Origin: SABY01 sp964593705
GTDB taxonomy: Bacteria > Bacteroidota > Bacteroidia > Bacteroidales > 4484-276
Length of the DNA stretch: 64,000 nt
NCBI GenBank assembly: GCA_964593705.1
Contig: CAZQIV010000005.1
Span: forward strand, 1-64,000
Direction: 5' to 3'
The notes beneath the pieces were generated by a model that was not told the origin of the DNA, searched no databases, and saw nothing but the letters and a program-made list of their open reading frames with translations. The position numbers were made by a program, and so were the translations under genes. Of this stretch, positions 18,801-28,326 are shown in pieces. Each line of letters opens with the position of its first letter. Position 1 is the stretch's first letter.

Positions 18801-19646
18801 ATGAAAAAGATCTACATCACAATTGCAGCATTATTTTTGGGTTTTACACTATTAAATGCCCAAACAATTACAGTTTACCCAAGCGATGACATGACAACAA
18901 ATTCAGGCAGCTCCAGCATGTTCCCTTCTGACGAGGAATTATGGGTTGCCAACTTAGCCGGAATGCAAAATTTTCATCAAACATTAATTAAGTTTGATTT
19001 AACACCATACATCGGGCAAACCATCACCAGTGCCAAATTAAATTTCTACCAGTTTTTTCATGCTCCTGACGGAACACCCACGCCATCAAAATTATATGCC
19101 ATTACCGAAAATTGGGACGAAACAACCTGGCCAACATCAAGCAATGTTACCCATGGAGACACAGAATATGCAACTCCCGAATTCACCTCAACACTTGGTT
19201 GGTACGAAATTGATATTACCGAATTGGTAGATGCGTGGCTAAATTCTTATTTTGCAAATAAAGGCCTTGTACTTATTGCAAATTCCGGGACTAAATTTGC
19301 CGAGTTTTACTCGAAAGATGCAGCCGACCAATCAAAACATCCTTTCCTTGAAATTGAAGGAACAACAGGGATAAATGATATGAACACTTATGTTGACAAT
19401 ATTTCGGTATTTCCTAATCCGATTAGTAAAAGAGCCACTGTTGACTTCAATTTAATCTCTAACCAACAAGTTAATATTTCAATTATCAACACATTAGGCG
19501 TTCAGGTACAGCAGGTTTGTAGCAAACAATTTGCAGCAGGAAAACATCTCGAAACGCTCTCTTGTGAGAATCTAAAAACAGGGATTTATTTTCTTCGTTT
19601 ACAAACAAATGGTGCAATTTTGAACAGAAAGATAATTGTTAAATAA
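18801..19646 (+). CDS. DNRLRE-domain secreted protein with T9SS sorting domain
   Basis: 281 residues from the ATG at 18801, which starts a clean signal peptide ending LLNAQ; an upstream TTG inside the receptor gene is rejected. Residues 22-195 form a DNRLRE/CBM96-like beta domain (TLIKFDLTPYIG, ITSAKLNFYQF, WDETTWPTSSN, WYEIDITELVDAWL). Residues 210-281 form a T9SS type A domain (VFPNPISKRATVDF and terminal NRKIIVK). It is anchored or secreted at the cell surface. Position between a TonB receptor and DUF2023 in a P1-driven unit suggests a role at the receptor, but no binding function is shown. Confidence 0.85.
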   Translation: MKKIYITIAALFLGFTLLNAQTITVYPSDDMTTNSGSSSMFPSDEELWVANLAGMQNFHQTLIKFDLTPYIGQTITSAKLNFYQFFHAPDGTPTPSKLYAITENWDETTWPTSSNVTHGDTEYATPEFTSTLGWYEIDITELVDAWLNSYFANKGLVLIANSGTKFAEFYSKDAADQSKHPFLEIEGTTGINDMNTYVDNISVFPNPISKRATVDFNLISNQQVNISIINTLGVQVQQVCSKQFAAGKHLETLSCENLKTGIYFLRLQTNGAILNRKIIVK

Positions 19647-19654
19647 GTTAGGAT

Positions 19655-20050
19655 ATGCAAATAACATGTGCCGATTATAAAACTGCTGAAATGCAAATAT
19701 TGCTCCATCATGTGTACGAATACAACAAAGGCTTACGGAACCTAGTATTACATACCATGAGTGCAAATGAGCAATATAAAACCGAAGAATTACTGACAAG
19801 AAAAGGAATCAGTTATTTTTTAGCAGCGGTTAATTCAAGAAAAATAAACGTGTTTTTTGGAAAAGAACAATGTGTGAAAATAATTGAATCTTTCGGCGAA
19901 AAATCTTTATCCGATTTTACCGATGAAGAAGATTTTATACTCGGCACAATGCTTGGCTACGACCGTACGCAGCAATGTGACAGATATATTAAACGGAAAA
20001 AGATTGACACGGAATTTTTTGAAATTAACAGATTGGTAAATGCAAATTAA
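19655..20050 (+). CDS. DUF2023 family protein
   Basis: 131 residues, soluble, close to the family's usual size. Features are EYNKGLRNLVLHTM near residue 25, NSRKINVFFGKEQCV near 66 and a C-terminal DFILGTMLGYDRTQQCDRY. DUF2023 proteins are typically encoded beside flavodoxin in Bacteroidota, which fits the flavodoxin remnant at the head of this unit. The biochemical role is unknown; a link to iron-limited electron transfer is inferred from context. A strong terminator follows 12 bases after the stop. Confidence 0.78.
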   Translation: MQITCADYKTAEMQILLHHVYEYNKGLRNLVLHTMSANEQYKTEELLTRKGISYFLAAVNSRKINVFFGKEQCVKIIESFGEKSLSDFTDEEDFILGTMLGYDRTQQCDRYIKRKKIDTEFFEINRLVNAN

Positions 20051-20062
20051 AACCGATATATC

Positions 20063-20096
20063 AAAAAAAAGCATCTTTCAAAAGATGCTTTTTTTT
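20063..20096 (+). terminator. Rho-independent terminator after DUF2023
   Basis: Near-perfect hairpin: A8-GCATCTTT, a CA loop, AAAGATGC-T8. It closes the P1 unit. Confidence 0.9.
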
Positions 20097-20113
20097 GTTG
20101 ACGTCATATGATA

Positions 20114-20195
20114 ATCACATCTATTTGGGATTACAAAACTACAAAAATCACAACTTATAGGGATTGTACATGAAAAAAAGAACAGCGTTCTTTGC
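20114..20195 (+). promoter_or_regulatory. Regulated promoter P3 (same architecture as P1)
   Basis: Degenerate dyad ATCACATCTATTTGGGAT (20114-20131), AAAATCACAACTT (20144-20156), ATTG (20163-20166) and TTTGC (20191-20195). The offsets equal those of P1 and P2. The right dyad half and the AAAATCA block are intact; the left half and centre are weaker. Confidence 0.65.
20177..20193. promoter_or_regulatory. Putative TetR operator O1
   Basis: AAAGAACAGCGTTCTTT is a perfect dyad (7-base arms, 3-base centre). It sits between the -33 and -7 elements of P3 and overlaps the first T residues of TTTGC, an ideal repressor position. A sister site lies at 20843. Confidence 0.65.
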
Positions 20196-20216
20196 AGTGA
20201 AAAGATTCTTTATATT

Positions 20217-20828
20217 TTGCAGACACAAAAAACAGACATACGAAAAATTATATTAGAAGTAGCAAAAGTCGAATTCTTTGAAAAAGGATACAAAAATGCT
20301 TCTATGCGTAACATCGCCAAAAATACAGGCGTTTGTTTAAGCAATATCTACAATTACTTCAAAAATAAAGACGAAATTTTAGAAGACGTATTAAAGCCCT
20401 TATTACAGGCTTTCGATATAATGTTAGATGAACACAATAGCCCTGAATATATTAGTCTCGATATTTTTATCTCTAAAGATTATCAGCAAAATCAAATAAA
20501 TATATTTGTTGACCTTATTCTTAAATATAGGGAAGAACTAAAACTTCTCCTTTTTAAAGTACATGGTTCTTCACTCGAAAATTTCACTGAAGAATACACC
20601 AATCGTCATACAGAAATTGGATTAGAATACATTAGTAAAATGAAGGAGAAATATCCTCAAATTAATACCAATATTTCAGACTTTTTTATCCACACAATAA
20701 GTTCATGGTGGATAAGCATTATCGGTGAAATCGTATCGCACGATTTAGGAGATAACGAAATTCAGAAATTTATTACCGAATATATGGAATTTGGTACAGC
20801 CGGATGGAAAAAAATTATGAAGGTATAA
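20217..20828 (+). CDS. TetR/AcrR family regulator
   Basis: 203 residues with an N-terminal TetR helix-turn-helix (EFFEKGYKNASMRNIAK, then NTGVCLSNIYNYFKNKDEIL) and an all-helical ligand domain ending WKKIMKV. The start codon is TTG. Two matching dyads, one in its own promoter and one 15 bases after its stop, point to autorepression and control of the transport genes downstream. The ligand is unknown. Family members often sense small hydrophobic molecules or the exported substrate; here a siderophore, heme or lipid would fit the neighbours (inference). Confidence 0.85.
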   Translation: MQTQKTDIRKIILEVAKVEFFEKGYKNASMRNIAKNTGVCLSNIYNYFKNKDEILEDVLKPLLQAFDIMLDEHNSPEYISLDIFISKDYQQNQINIFVDLILKYREELKLLLFKVHGSSLENFTEEYTNRHTEIGLEYISKMKEKYPQINTNISDFFIHTISSWWISIIGEIVSHDLGDNEIQKFITEYMEFGTAGWKKIMKV

Positions 20829-20842
20829 TTTTTTTGAACAAA

Positions 20843-20859
20843 ATTGAACAGTGTTCTTT
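20843..20859. promoter_or_regulatory. Putative TetR operator O2 before the ABC transporter genes
   Basis: ATTGAACAGTGTTCTTT contains the perfect dyad GAACAGTGTTC (20846-20856). It differs from O1 mainly in the left flank. A direct copy of the left half (TTTGAACA) lies at 20833. GGTTTG at 20863-20868 could be the -7 region of a second promoter for the ABC operon. Confidence 0.6.
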
Positions 20860-20924
20860 ATTGGTTTGACAAATGGAATGAATAATAAAACAAATAATTA
20901 GTAACTATAAATTTTGAGTTTAAT

Positions 20925-22697
20925 ATGAAAACATTATTAAAATTACAAAGCTATATGACAGGCAGAAAAGCATTGCTTCCCGGAGCATTGGCTTTGTCAG
21001 CAATTAGTACTCTTATGGGGATGTTGCCATACATATTTATATGGCTTATTGTAAAAGAGTTGTTTAATACCGGGGCAGACTATTCTCAAGTCCGTATTAA
21101 TACCTATGCGTGGTGGGCTGTGGGAACAGCAATAGCAGGTGTTATATTATATTTTTTGGCTCTTACACTCTCTCACTTAGCAGCATTTCGGGTAGAAACA
21201 AATATGCGACGACAGGCTATGCAAAAGATAGTACGTATGCCTTTGGGCTTTTTCGACAGAAATACCAGTGGTAGTATTCGAAAAATTATTGACGATAACG
21301 CAAGTATTACTCACACGTTTTTGGCACATCAATTACCAGACCTTGCAGGGAGTATTCTAGTGTCCTTAACTGCTCTTGTGCTTATTTTCGTATTCGATTG
21401 GCGACTAGGATTAGCTTGCCTTGTTCCAATTATAATATCCATGGTTGTTATGAGCTTTATGATGGGTGGTAAAGGGAAAAAATTTATGAAAGACTATATG
21501 ACATCTCTCGAAGACATGAACACCGAAGCGGTGGAATATGTTAGAGGTATACCAGTGGTGAAAGTTTTTCAGCAGACCGTTTTTTCTTTCAAAAATTTCC
21601 ATAATAGTATTACGAGATACAAAAATATGGTATTTAATTATACAAAAATATGGGAAAATCCAATGTCAATCAATACAGTAATTATTAATGGTTTCGTGTT
21701 TTTTTTAGTTCCTGCAGCCATTTTATTGATTGGATATTCGGGTAATTACGCACTTGTGTTGGTCAATCTGTTTTTTTATATCCTGATAACCCCTGTTTTT
21801 GCCCAAAACATAATGAAAGGTATGTATATAGATATGGCTCTGGGACAAGCAAAAGAAGCAGTAAACAGAATGGAGAAATTGACGGATGTAGAACCGCTTC
21901 CTGTATCGGGTAATCCTGAAAATATTACGGGACATGATATTTGTTTTAAGAATGTATCGTTCAGTTATCCCGGAGCCACACAAAAGGCAATAGATAATAT
22001 TAGTTTCAATATTCCCGAAGGAAAAACCATAGCCTTGGTAGGAGCTTCGGGTAGTGGAAAAACAACTATTGCAAGGCTTGTCCCACGTTTTTGGGATACT
22101 GATACCGGGCAGGTGTGCATTGGTGGAACAGATGTAAAAGAGATTGACCACAAAGAATTGATGAATCATGTTTCGTTTGTTTTTCAGAATACCAAATTAT
22201 TTAAAACAAGCCTGCTGGAAAATATCAAATACGGTAATCCGGACGCATCAGCCGAAGCGGTGGAAAGAGCCGTAGATTTGGCACAATGTCGCGAAATTAT
22301 TGACAAACTGCCCGATGGCTTAAATACTAAGATAGGTGTAGAAGGCACTTATCTTTCGGGAGGCGAACAGCAGCGTATTGCATTGGCACGAGCTATTTTA
22401 AAAGATGCGCCAATTGTGGTGTTAGACGAAGCAACTGCTTTTACCGACCCCGAAAACGAACATCTAATACAAAAAGCACTCGGGAAACTTACCAAAGGGA
22501 AAACGGTACTTCTTATTGCTCACAGGCTTACCAGTGTGATGGATGCAGATATTATTCTTGTAATAGACAAAAGTAAAATTGCAGAACAGGGAAGTCATCA
22601 TGAATTACTGAACAAACAAGAAATATACTCAAAAATGTGGAACGAATATCAACAATCAATAAAATGGACAATAGGAAAGGAGGCTCAATATGTTTAA
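20925..22697 (+). CDS. ABC transporter permease-ATPase, YbtP/IrtA-like half
   Basis: 590 residues. Six membrane helices in residues 15-305 (type IV exporter fold), then the ATPase with Walker A GASGSGKTT near 372, the signature LSGGEQQR near 476 and Walker B VVLDEAT. After Walker B comes AFTDPENE, a variant characteristic of the YbtPQ/IrtAB siderophore-import group rather than drug exporters, which usually have ASxD. It overlaps the next ABC gene by 8 bases, so a heterodimer is expected. I infer uptake of a ferric chelate across the inner membrane; export of a lipid or peptide remains possible. Confidence 0.85.
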   Translation: MKTLLKLQSYMTGRKALLPGALALSAISTLMGMLPYIFIWLIVKELFNTGADYSQVRINTYAWWAVGTAIAGVILYFLALTLSHLAAFRVETNMRRQAMQKIVRMPLGFFDRNTSGSIRKIIDDNASITHTFLAHQLPDLAGSILVSLTALVLIFVFDWRLGLACLVPIIISMVVMSFMMGGKGKKFMKDYMTSLEDMNTEAVEYVRGIPVVKVFQQTVFSFKNFHNSITRYKNMVFNYTKIWENPMSINTVIINGFVFFLVPAAILLIGYSGNYALVLVNLFFYILITPVFAQNIMKGMYIDMALGQAKEAVNRMEKLTDVEPLPVSGNPENITGHDICFKNVSFSYPGATQKAIDNISFNIPEGKTIALVGASGSGKTTIARLVPRFWDTDTGQVCIGGTDVKEIDHKELMNHVSFVFQNTKLFKTSLLENIKYGNPDASAEAVERAVDLAQCREIIDKLPDGLNTKIGVEGTYLSGGEQQRIALARAILKDAPIVVLDEATAFTDPENEHLIQKALGKLTKGKTVLLIAHRLTSVMDADIILVIDKSKIAEQGSHHELLNKQEIYSKMWNEYQQSIKWTIGKEAQYV

Positions 22698-24423
22698 TAT
22701 ATTAGAAAAACGATTTACTTTAACACGTAAAGGAGCAAGAGATTTTAGCAAAGGTGTATTTTTTACAACGCTACTCGACATAGCATTAATGCTACCGGCA
22801 GTTTATATTTTCTTATTTCTTGAAGAATACCTACGCCCTGTTTTTAACCCTTCGGCTACTATTACCAATGGTTTGTGGTACTATATTTTGCTCGGCATAA
22901 TATTTATGCTGATAATGTGGGTTATTGCAAGGTTTCAATACCGAAACACATATACTACTGTATATGATGAAAGTGCCAATCGTCGTATTTCGTTGGCTGA
23001 AAAGTTGCGTAAACTGCCTTTAGCATTTTTTGGTGAAAAAAATCTATCAGACCTTACATCAACTATAATGGACGATAGTACTGAACTGGAACATACTTTT
23101 TCACATGCAGTGCCACAACTATTTGCTTCAATTATTAGTATGGTATTAATTGGAATAGGAATGTTTTTTTACAATTGGCAATTATCTCTTGCTCTGTTTT
23201 GGGTAGTACCTTTGGCTGCAACTGTACTTTTATTATCTAAAAAATTATTGCATAAACAATTTCAGATCCATTATATTCGAAAAAGAGAAGTAACCGAGCA
23301 AATTCAGGAAGGATTGGATACCATTCAGGAGATAAAATCTTATAATCAGGAAATTGCTTATTTGAACAAATTAGATAATCATCTTTATAATCAAGAAAAA
23401 CAACAGATAAAAGGAGAATTATTGGCAGGCGGACTTGTAAATTCTTCACAGAGTTTATTAAAATTAGGATTAGCAAGCGTTATTATTATTGGAGTACAAC
23501 TCCTTTCAGCCGGCACAATCGATTTGTTTATGTATCTTATATTCTTGGTGATAGCTACGCGAATTTACAATCCAATAAATGAAGTATTTAATAATTTGGC
23601 AGCCTTATTCTATCTTGATATTCGTATTAACAGGATGAACGAGATGGAAGCATTACCAATTCAGCAAGGTAAAACCGATTTCAAACCACAAAATTTTGAT
23701 ATTGTATTTGATGATGTAAGTTTTTCTTACGAAACAAATAAACAGGTTTTGCAAAATGTTTCGTTTACAGCCAAACAAGGAGAAGTAACCGCATTGGTTG
23801 GACCATCAGGAGGAGGGAAAAGTACTTCTGCTAAACTTGCAGCCCGTTTTTGGGATATTAATAAAGGGAAAATTTTATTAGGAAATCAAGATATCAGCGA
23901 AATAGACCCAGAAACCTTACTGCAAAACTATTCAGTAGTATTTCAAGATGTAGTGTTATTTAATTCCAGTATAATAGACAATATTCGCATAGGAAGAAAA
24001 AATGCTACTGATGAACAAGTAAAACAAGTTGCAAAATTGGCACAATGCGATGAGTTTATCTGCAAAATGCATGAAGGCTATAATACAGTTATTGGCGAAA
24101 ACGGTGAAACACTTTCTGGAGGCGAACGACAACGTATTTCCATAGCTCGCGCCTTGCTCAAAGATGCTCCAATTGTATTGCTTGATGAAGCCACCGCCTC
24201 GCTAGATGTGGAAAATGAAACCAAAATACAAGCCGGTATTTCTGAATTGGTACGTAACAAAACGGTGTTGATTATAGCTCACCGGATGCGTACAGTAGCT
24301 AATGCAGATAAAATAGTAGTTCTAAAAAATGGAAAGGTGACAGAAAGTGGTTCGCCTGATAAGTTGAAAAAACAAAAAGGTGTTTTTTCAAAAATGGTAG
24401 AACGACAAATGCAGCCAGTATAA
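22690..24423 (+). CDS. ABC transporter permease-ATPase, YbtQ/IrtB-like half
   Basis: 577 residues with the same layout as the partner: six helices (20-300), Walker A GPSGGGKST near 375, signature LSGGERQR near 475 and Walker B VLLDEATASLD. It starts inside the end of the preceding ABC gene, which indicates translational coupling. It has a canonical DEATASLD, unlike the partner's AFTD, so the two nucleotide sites may be asymmetric. The stop codon lies 25 bases before the MMPL gene, and all are probably one operon. Confidence 0.86.
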   Translation: MFNILEKRFTLTRKGARDFSKGVFFTTLLDIALMLPAVYIFLFLEEYLRPVFNPSATITNGLWYYILLGIIFMLIMWVIARFQYRNTYTTVYDESANRRISLAEKLRKLPLAFFGEKNLSDLTSTIMDDSTELEHTFSHAVPQLFASIISMVLIGIGMFFYNWQLSLALFWVVPLAATVLLLSKKLLHKQFQIHYIRKREVTEQIQEGLDTIQEIKSYNQEIAYLNKLDNHLYNQEKQQIKGELLAGGLVNSSQSLLKLGLASVIIIGVQLLSAGTIDLFMYLIFLVIATRIYNPINEVFNNLAALFYLDIRINRMNEMEALPIQQGKTDFKPQNFDIVFDDVSFSYETNKQVLQNVSFTAKQGEVTALVGPSGGGKSTSAKLAARFWDINKGKILLGNQDISEIDPETLLQNYSVVFQDVVLFNSSIIDNIRIGRKNATDEQVKQVAKLAQCDEFICKMHEGYNTVIGENGETLSGGERQRISIARALLKDAPIVLLDEATASLDVENETKIQAGISELVRNKTVLIIAHRMRTVANADKIVVLKNGKVTESGSPDKLKKQKGVFSKMVERQMQPV

Positions 24424-24448
24424 TAAATTGCTAACAGAAATAAAGATA

Positions 24449-26794
24449 ATGAAAATACAAAAAATTAATAACTGGTTCGAGAGAAGAGCCACAGGAATCA
24501 TCAAACGCAGATGGCTAATAATAGTTATATTTTTGGCAATTGTAGCAGTAGGTTTTAATGGGCTAAGAAGCCTGAATGTAGAATCATCATGGGAAAATTT
24601 CTTTTTAGAAGATGACCCTGTATTAGTAAAATCTGATGAGTTTAAAGAGATTTTCGGTAACGATAGTTTTGTTGCGATACTTACCGAATGCGATAATTCT
24701 TTTACAAAGAAATCGCTGGAACTTATTCGTGAACTATCCAATGAGCTGATGGATAGCATTTCATATGCCGAAAAAATAACCTCGCTTACCTACATAGAGT
24801 TTATGATGGGAACCGAATTTGGGATGCAAATAGAACAGATAGTTCCTGATATAATTCCATCAGATAAACAATCGTTGGAAAAAATTAGAGGTAAAGCATA
24901 CAGCAAACCAAAAATTGCAGAAAGACTAATCTCAAAGGATGGAAAATTAACATGGATTGTTTTAAAGCTTCGTACGTTTCCTGAAAAAGAAATTTGGGAA
25001 AAAGAGGAAAATCCTATTGTCCCTGAATATTTAACAGGGGCAGAAGTAGAAAAAATAATCAGTAAAGAAAAATACAAAGCCATTTCGCCAAGGGCTACCG
25101 GAATGCCTTATCTTACATACAAAAAACAAAACTATTTTGGAAAAGAAGCAGGTAAAATAATGGGACTGGCTTTAATTCTTGCCATAATCGTTTTAATATT
25201 TGCCACCAAATCGTTTAGGGGTGTTATCGTACCATTGGTTACATCTATCAGTTCAATAGTAATTATTTATGGTTCATTAGGTTATATTGGCTATCCAATA
25301 GATAGCGGAATGATAAGTGTTCCTATCATGCTATCATTAGCTGTTGCCATAGCCTACAATATTCATATTTTCACCTTTTTTAAACGAAATTTCTTTATTC
25401 ATGGCAAACGGAAGAAAGCAATAATAGAAGCAGTTAGTGAGATGGGATGGCCAATTCTGTTTTCGGCACTTACAACTATGGGAGCTTTACTTACTTTTTT
25501 AATTATTCCTATGCGTCCACTTCGTTTTGTTGGTTTTGCAACTGCAAGTTGTGTGCTAATTACATTTGTTATTGTAATCCTTTTAATGCCGGCACTATTG
25601 AGTTTTGGGAAAGACAGAGCGCCACATCCTGCATTTAAAGAAAAAGGCGGACGTTGGTTGGATTTAAAACTTGGGAAGTTGGGTGAATTTGTTTTGGCAT
25701 ATCCAAAAGCAATAATAGCAATTTCAGCAGTTATTATCGGTATTTTAATTGTTGGGGCAACGAGAGTAGAATCTGCTTTTGATATAGAAAAAACAATGGG
25801 ACGGAATATTCCTTATGTAGATAATTTACTCGATATCAGTGAATCAGAATTAGGCTCTCTTTATTCATACGATTTATTAATAGAATTTCAGGAAAACGAT
25901 GCTGCAAAGTATCCTGAAAATCTTCAAAAATTGGAACAAGTAGAAAACTATGCCAAAGGCTTTATTCTTACAAAAAAAACTACATCTGTTCTTAATATCA
26001 TCAAAGACCTAAATCAAACCTTAAATGAAAATAATGAAGATTTTTATCGTGTTCCAGCGAATGAAAATCAGGTAGCACAAATGCTGTTGCTTTACGAAAA
26101 CTCGGGCGGTACTGAATCGGAATATTGGATGGATTACGATTATAAACGCCTTAGACTTATGGTGGAACTTAGTACCTATAATTCGGGCGAAGCAGAAAAG
26201 GAAGTGGCAGACATTCAAAAAATGGCAAGCGATTTATATCCTGATGCCCAGGTTACAGTTGTAGGTAATCTACCTCAATTTACAAGCATGATGCAGTATG
26301 TAGTAAAGGGTCAGGTTCAGTCGTTTGTATTTGCATTAATAGTTATTATGTTCCTTTTGATGATTGTTTTTGGAAGTGTTCGAACTGGATTAATAGGACT
26401 TATTCCAAATATTGCCCCAGCCATTGCAGTAGGTGGCGTTATGGGTTGGTTGGGTATTCCACTAGATATGATGACCGCTACCATTATTCCAATGATTTTA
26501 GGATTAGCAGTTGATGATACCATACATTTTATCAATCATGGACAATTGGAATTTAACCGAACTAAAAACTACAATAGTTCAATTAACAAAACATTTAAAA
26601 CCGTTGGGGTTGCATTGCTTTTAGCCACTATAATTATATCTGCAAACTTTTTAGTTTATACTACATCTACGGCTAATAATTTTATAAACCTAGGCATGTT
26701 AGCTGTTGTTGGAATGTTTGCCGCTCTTATTGCCGACTTTTTTATCACCCCAATTTTATTTAAGTGGTTTAAGATATTTGGGAAAGAACAATAA
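24449..26794 (+). CDS. MMPL/RND-superfamily transporter
   Basis: 781 residues from the ATG at 24449 (an earlier TTG at 24428 is not needed). It has a first helix at about 20-45, a large periplasmic loop, a six-helix bundle (about 225-400), a second loop and a second bundle (625-780). This is the duplicated sterol-sensing/MMPL architecture. The helix motif GLAVDDTIHFINH near 690 carries the Asp pair typical of proton-driven RND family members. Together with the LolA-like protein and the barrel downstream it forms a widespread COG1033-type module thought to move lipids or other hydrophobic compounds to the outer membrane. Confidence 0.87.
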   Translation: MKIQKINNWFERRATGIIKRRWLIIVIFLAIVAVGFNGLRSLNVESSWENFFLEDDPVLVKSDEFKEIFGNDSFVAILTECDNSFTKKSLELIRELSNELMDSISYAEKITSLTYIEFMMGTEFGMQIEQIVPDIIPSDKQSLEKIRGKAYSKPKIAERLISKDGKLTWIVLKLRTFPEKEIWEKEENPIVPEYLTGAEVEKIISKEKYKAISPRATGMPYLTYKKQNYFGKEAGKIMGLALILAIIVLIFATKSFRGVIVPLVTSISSIVIIYGSLGYIGYPIDSGMISVPIMLSLAVAIAYNIHIFTFFKRNFFIHGKRKKAIIEAVSEMGWPILFSALTTMGALLTFLIIPMRPLRFVGFATASCVLITFVIVILLMPALLSFGKDRAPHPAFKEKGGRWLDLKLGKLGEFVLAYPKAIIAISAVIIGILIVGATRVESAFDIEKTMGRNIPYVDNLLDISESELGSLYSYDLLIEFQENDAAKYPENLQKLEQVENYAKGFILTKKTTSVLNIIKDLNQTLNENNEDFYRVPANENQVAQMLLLYENSGGTESEYWMDYDYKRLRLMVELSTYNSGEAEKEVADIQKMASDLYPDAQVTVVGNLPQFTSMMQYVVKGQVQSFVFALIVIMFLLMIVFGSVRTGLIGLIPNIAPAIAVGGVMGWLGIPLDMMTATIIPMILGLAVDDTIHFINHGQLEFNRTKNYNSSINKTFKTVGVALLLATIIISANFLVYTTSTANNFINLGMLAVVGMFAALIADFFITPILFKWFKIFGKEQ

Positions 26795-26817
26795 AGAGAT
26801 CAAATAAGCTAAAAAAT

Positions 26818-27441
26818 ATGCAGAAAATACTGATTACATATTATTCCGAATCGGGTTCTACCAAAGAAATAGCCGAAATAATGTCCAATACTATAACAAA
26901 TTATGATGTGGATTTATTGGAAGTTGGTAAAGTTCAGCACCTACATTACGACGGAATTATTATTGGTACGCCAAATATGTATGGTAAACCAGCTCCAGAA
27001 ATCATTAGATTTTTAAAACAGAATAATGATAGACTTGCGACTAAATCCATTCATCTTTTTTTTACCTGTATGGCTTGTTATTTAGATAATGAAATGGAAA
27101 GCCACCAACTTGGAATATATACAGACAGCAATATCCCCAAAAATATCTATGTTTTGGAGAGAATGAATTCTTGGAAACAGAGTCATGCCGTATCTACATA
27201 TCTGCGTAACTTAAATACAATTGCACCTAAACTAACAATAGCATCAATCGCCTTTTTCAAAGGCCGTTTAAGGTTTCGTAGTTTAAGTTTTATCAATAGT
27301 TTAATAATGCGAATGATTTGTCTAATGAACAGAAATATTGAACAAGGAGATTTTTACAAACCACAGGATGTTAAAATCTGGATAAGGCAGAAAGATTTTT
27401 TTTGCCGAATTTATCATAAGAAAGAATTACCAAGATTATAA
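26818..27441 (+). CDS. Flavodoxin-fold protein
   Basis: 207 residues. Residues 4-15 (ILITYYSESGSTKEIAE) form the FMN-phosphate loop of the flavodoxin fold. GTPNMYGKPAPEI near 57 is the second flavin loop and FFTCMACYLDNE lies near 81. The length and the basic C-terminus resemble flavodoxin-family/MenG-like (HemG-like) proteins. Protoporphyrinogen oxidase HemG has the same fold, so a heme-linked redox role is possible but not proved. It lies 23 bases after the MMPL gene, in the same operon. Confidence 0.75.
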   Translation: MQKILITYYSESGSTKEIAEIMSNTITNYDVDLLEVGKVQHLHYDGIIIGTPNMYGKPAPEIIRFLKQNNDRLATKSIHLFFTCMACYLDNEMESHQLGIYTDSNIPKNIYVLERMNSWKQSHAVSTYLRNLNTIAPKLTIASIAFFKGRLRFRSLSFINSLIMRMICLMNRNIEQGDFYKPQDVKIWIRQKDFFCRIYHKKELPRL

Positions 27442-27472
27442 AGTATAAATATTAACAATAATTATAAAAGTT

Positions 27473-28258
27473 ATGAGTAAAATAAAAATTAATATTCTAA
27501 TAGCCATATTATTACTGGCAACAATTAGCACATCAGCGCAATCGCTTACAGGGCGAGATATTATGCAAAATGTAAAAGAACGTCCCGATGGCGATACCCG
27601 TTATTCGGAAATGACAATGAAACTGATTAACAAACGAAATAGAGTTCGGGAACGTAAGGTTAAATCGTATTCAATGGATATTGGAAAAGACAAAAAAACA
27701 ATTATGTTTTTTCAGTATCCTGGTGATGTAAAAGGAACAGGATTCCTTACATGGGATTATGATGAAATTGGTAAAGACGATGATAAATGGTTGTATTTAC
27801 CTGCCATGAAAAAGACCAGACGCATCAGCGGTTCATCGGCAAAGAAAGATTATTTTATGGGAACCGATTTCACTTACGATGATATGGGTAGCCGTAGTGT
27901 AGATGAGGATACACATAAACTTATTAGGGAAGAAAGCATTGAAGGACACAAATGTTGGATAGTAGAATCTACATCAAAAGACAAACAAGATATCTTCTCA
28001 AGAAAAATGACATGGATACGACAAGATTGCTTAATTGCGTTAAAGGTTGAATATTACGATAAACTTGGAAAATTGCACCGAAAACTATTATTGTCGGACA
28101 TTAAAAAAGTAGATGGGTTTTGGCAAGCACATAAATTACATATGAGCAATGTTCAAACAATGCATCAAACAGAGATTACAATTGCCAACCCTAAATTTAA
28201 TATCAATGTAAATGAAGAATCCTTTACGGTTTCAAATTTAGAAAGAGGAGATATTTAA
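27473..28258 (+). CDS. Outer-membrane lipoprotein-sorting (LolA-like) protein
   Basis: 261 residues with a cleavable signal peptide (to ISTSAQ). The mature part starts LTGRDIMQNVKERPDG and shows repeated beta-strand pattern and DDKWLYLPAMKKTRRISGSSAKKDYFMGTDF, the conserved core of COG2834-type proteins found beside MMPL/RND genes. It folds like a LolA-type open barrel that carries a lipid-like cargo through the periplasm. Neighbours are the MMPL protein and an outer-membrane barrel; all three probably work together. The cargo is unknown. Confidence 0.85.
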   Translation: MSKIKINILIAILLLATISTSAQSLTGRDIMQNVKERPDGDTRYSEMTMKLINKRNRVRERKVKSYSMDIGKDKKTIMFFQYPGDVKGTGFLTWDYDEIGKDDDKWLYLPAMKKTRRISGSSAKKDYFMGTDFTYDDMGSRSVDEDTHKLIREESIEGHKCWIVESTSKDKQDIFSRKMTWIRQDCLIALKVEYYDKLGKLHRKLLLSDIKKVDGFWQAHKLHMSNVQTMHQTEITIANPKFNINVNEESFTVSNLERGDI

Positions 28259-28326
28259 GCTTATAATATCGTGGGGTGAATTAGGTAATATGAAATAATG
28301 ATTTTGCATTATTAATACATGATAAG

